Assembly: GCA_041742255.1 (NCBI GenBank)
Contig: JBGSIZ010000200.1
Span: 1 to 5,269 of the forward strand
Length of the DNA stretch: 5,269 bases
Origin: JBGSIZ01 sp041742255
GTDB taxonomy: Bacteria; Pseudomonadota; Alphaproteobacteria; Rhodobacterales; Rhodobacteraceae
Reading direction: 5' to 3'
A program made the translations under genes and the position numbers. Numbering within the stretch: position 1 is the stretch's first letter; each line of letters opens with the position of its first letter. Shown one piece after another: positions 4,906-5,269 of this stretch. Below the pieces are notes generated by a model. That model did no database searches, was not told the DNA's origin, and saw only the letters and a list, made by a program, of their open reading frames with translations.

Positions 4906-5269
4906 TTCGTCTTGAAACCAGCCAAGGCGGCGGCAAACGGGTTGTCGGGATCAATGGGCTTGCCACGGTTGGTATCACGACCAGCGTCCCGGGGCTTGTC
5001 CTGCGGGGCCTTGGGTTCCTGCGGTTTATACCGATCATCGGATTTGCCGCGGCCTTTGGGACCGCCCTTGTGCCCACCTTTATGGTCGCCTTTCGGGCCA
5101 TTGGCCTGATGACGATCGCGGCGGGATCCGCCCTTTCGGCCTTCCTTGGCGGGGTCGGCACCCTCTGTGGGCCCTTCAACTGGGGCACCCTCGGTCGTCG
5201 CCGGGGCCGCATCGCGGCGGGGACCACCACGGGCACCCTGCCGGGGGGGCTGGCGGTTGGGCTGCCGCA
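4902..5269 (-). CDS. C-terminal tail of a large protein, probably a helicase (partial)
   Basis: An open minus-strand frame runs from the right edge to TGA at 4902-4904, about 121 residues, with its N-terminus outside the window. It is not a domain but a low-complexity tail: Pro, Gly, Ala, Arg and Gln at first, then a Lys/Gly/His stretch with repeated KGG and KGD units (5046-5102), then DDRYKPQEPKAPQDKP, and finally DPDNPFAALAGFKTK at the C-terminus. Such basic disordered tails with a conserved hydrophobic end are what I recall from large DEAD/DEAH (SUV3/MgpS-like) helicases located upstream of the S4-fdxA-carD genes in Rhodobacterales. No helicase motif is visible here, so the helicase name rests on context and this tail. 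The stop overlaps the start of the S4 gene by GTGA, supporting both the frame and the operon. Confidence 0.7.
   Translation of the reverse strand, partial: RQPNRQPPRQGARGGPRRDAAPATTEGAPVEGPTEGADPAKEGRKGGSRRDRHQANGPKGDHKGGHKGGPKGRGKSDDRYKPQEPKAPQDKPRDAGRDTNRGKPIDPDNPFAAALAGFKTK

Noticed and set aside
4519..5109. Plus-strand 196-codon frame opposite the S4 gene and the helicase tail
   Set aside because: It is a mirror of two better-supported minus-strand genes, low in complexity, with no recognisable domain.
4880..5236. Minus-strand 118-codon frame overlapping the helicase tail
   Set aside because: It is in a different frame from the tail that ends in the conserved DNPFAALAG motif and overlaps the S4 start by GTGA. 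It is Pro/Arg-rich and unlike anything known.
1..5269. CRISPR array, tRNA/rRNA, insertion sequence, attachment site or phage genes
   Set aside because: No regularly spaced repeats, cloverleaf, transposase or integrase motifs or terminal inverted repeats were seen; base composition is even across the window.

Overview
The window looks like ordinary core chromosome of an alphaproteobacterium, most likely a marine or freshwater Rhodobacteraceae (Rhodobacterales) member. The basis is high GC with strong G/C bias at third codon positions, an Azotobacter FdI-type seven-iron ferredoxin between an Hsp15-like S4 protein and a CarD-family regulator, and a helicase tail ending in a DNPFAALAG-type motif. 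From memory this neighbourhood (helicase, S4 protein, fdxA, carD) recurs in Rhodobacterales; I could not check that here. No mobile element, CRISPR array, tRNA, rRNA or integrase is visible, and I see no sign of recent transfer.

Layout, left to right. (1) 89-484 (+): a small, probably exported protein with four cysteines and no recognised function. (2) 509-1987 (-): xseA, the large subunit of exodeoxyribonuclease VII, convergent with gene 1 across a 24-bp gap. (3) 1988-2053: a 66-bp divergent promoter region. (4) 2054-3313 (+): purD, GAR synthetase of purine biosynthesis. (5) 3314-3382: a convergent gap with a clear hairpin terminator, best suited to stop transcription of carD. (6) 3383-3892 (-): a CarD-family RNA polymerase-binding regulator. 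(7) 3893-4143: a 251-bp intergenic region, the longest gene-free stretch, unusually rich in inverted repeats. It holds a plausible carD promoter overlaid by a TTTGTGA-N8-TCACAAA palindrome, a nested inverted repeat in the presumed carD leader, a second pair of mutually exclusive hairpins, and a 17-codon ORF with a good ribosome-binding site. (8) 4144-4479 (-): fdxA. (9) 4528-4905 (-): an Hsp15-like S4 RNA-binding protein starting at GTG. (10) 4902-5269 (-): the basic low-complexity C-terminal tail of a large protein, probably a helicase, running off the right edge.

Genes 10, 9 and 8 look like one leftward operon: 10 and 9 share a GTGA stop/start overlap and 9 to 8 is 48 bp. carD lies on the same strand but behind 250 bp of structured DNA, so it probably has its own promoter. 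xseA and purD are unrelated housekeeping genes (DNA repair and nucleotide synthesis) that share a divergent promoter region.

I did not find a convincing undescribed system. The parts most worth a second look are the carD upstream region and the C-terminal QGTLF of XseA, which resembles a beta-clamp-binding peptide. All functional assignments rest on motifs read by eye; no database search was run.
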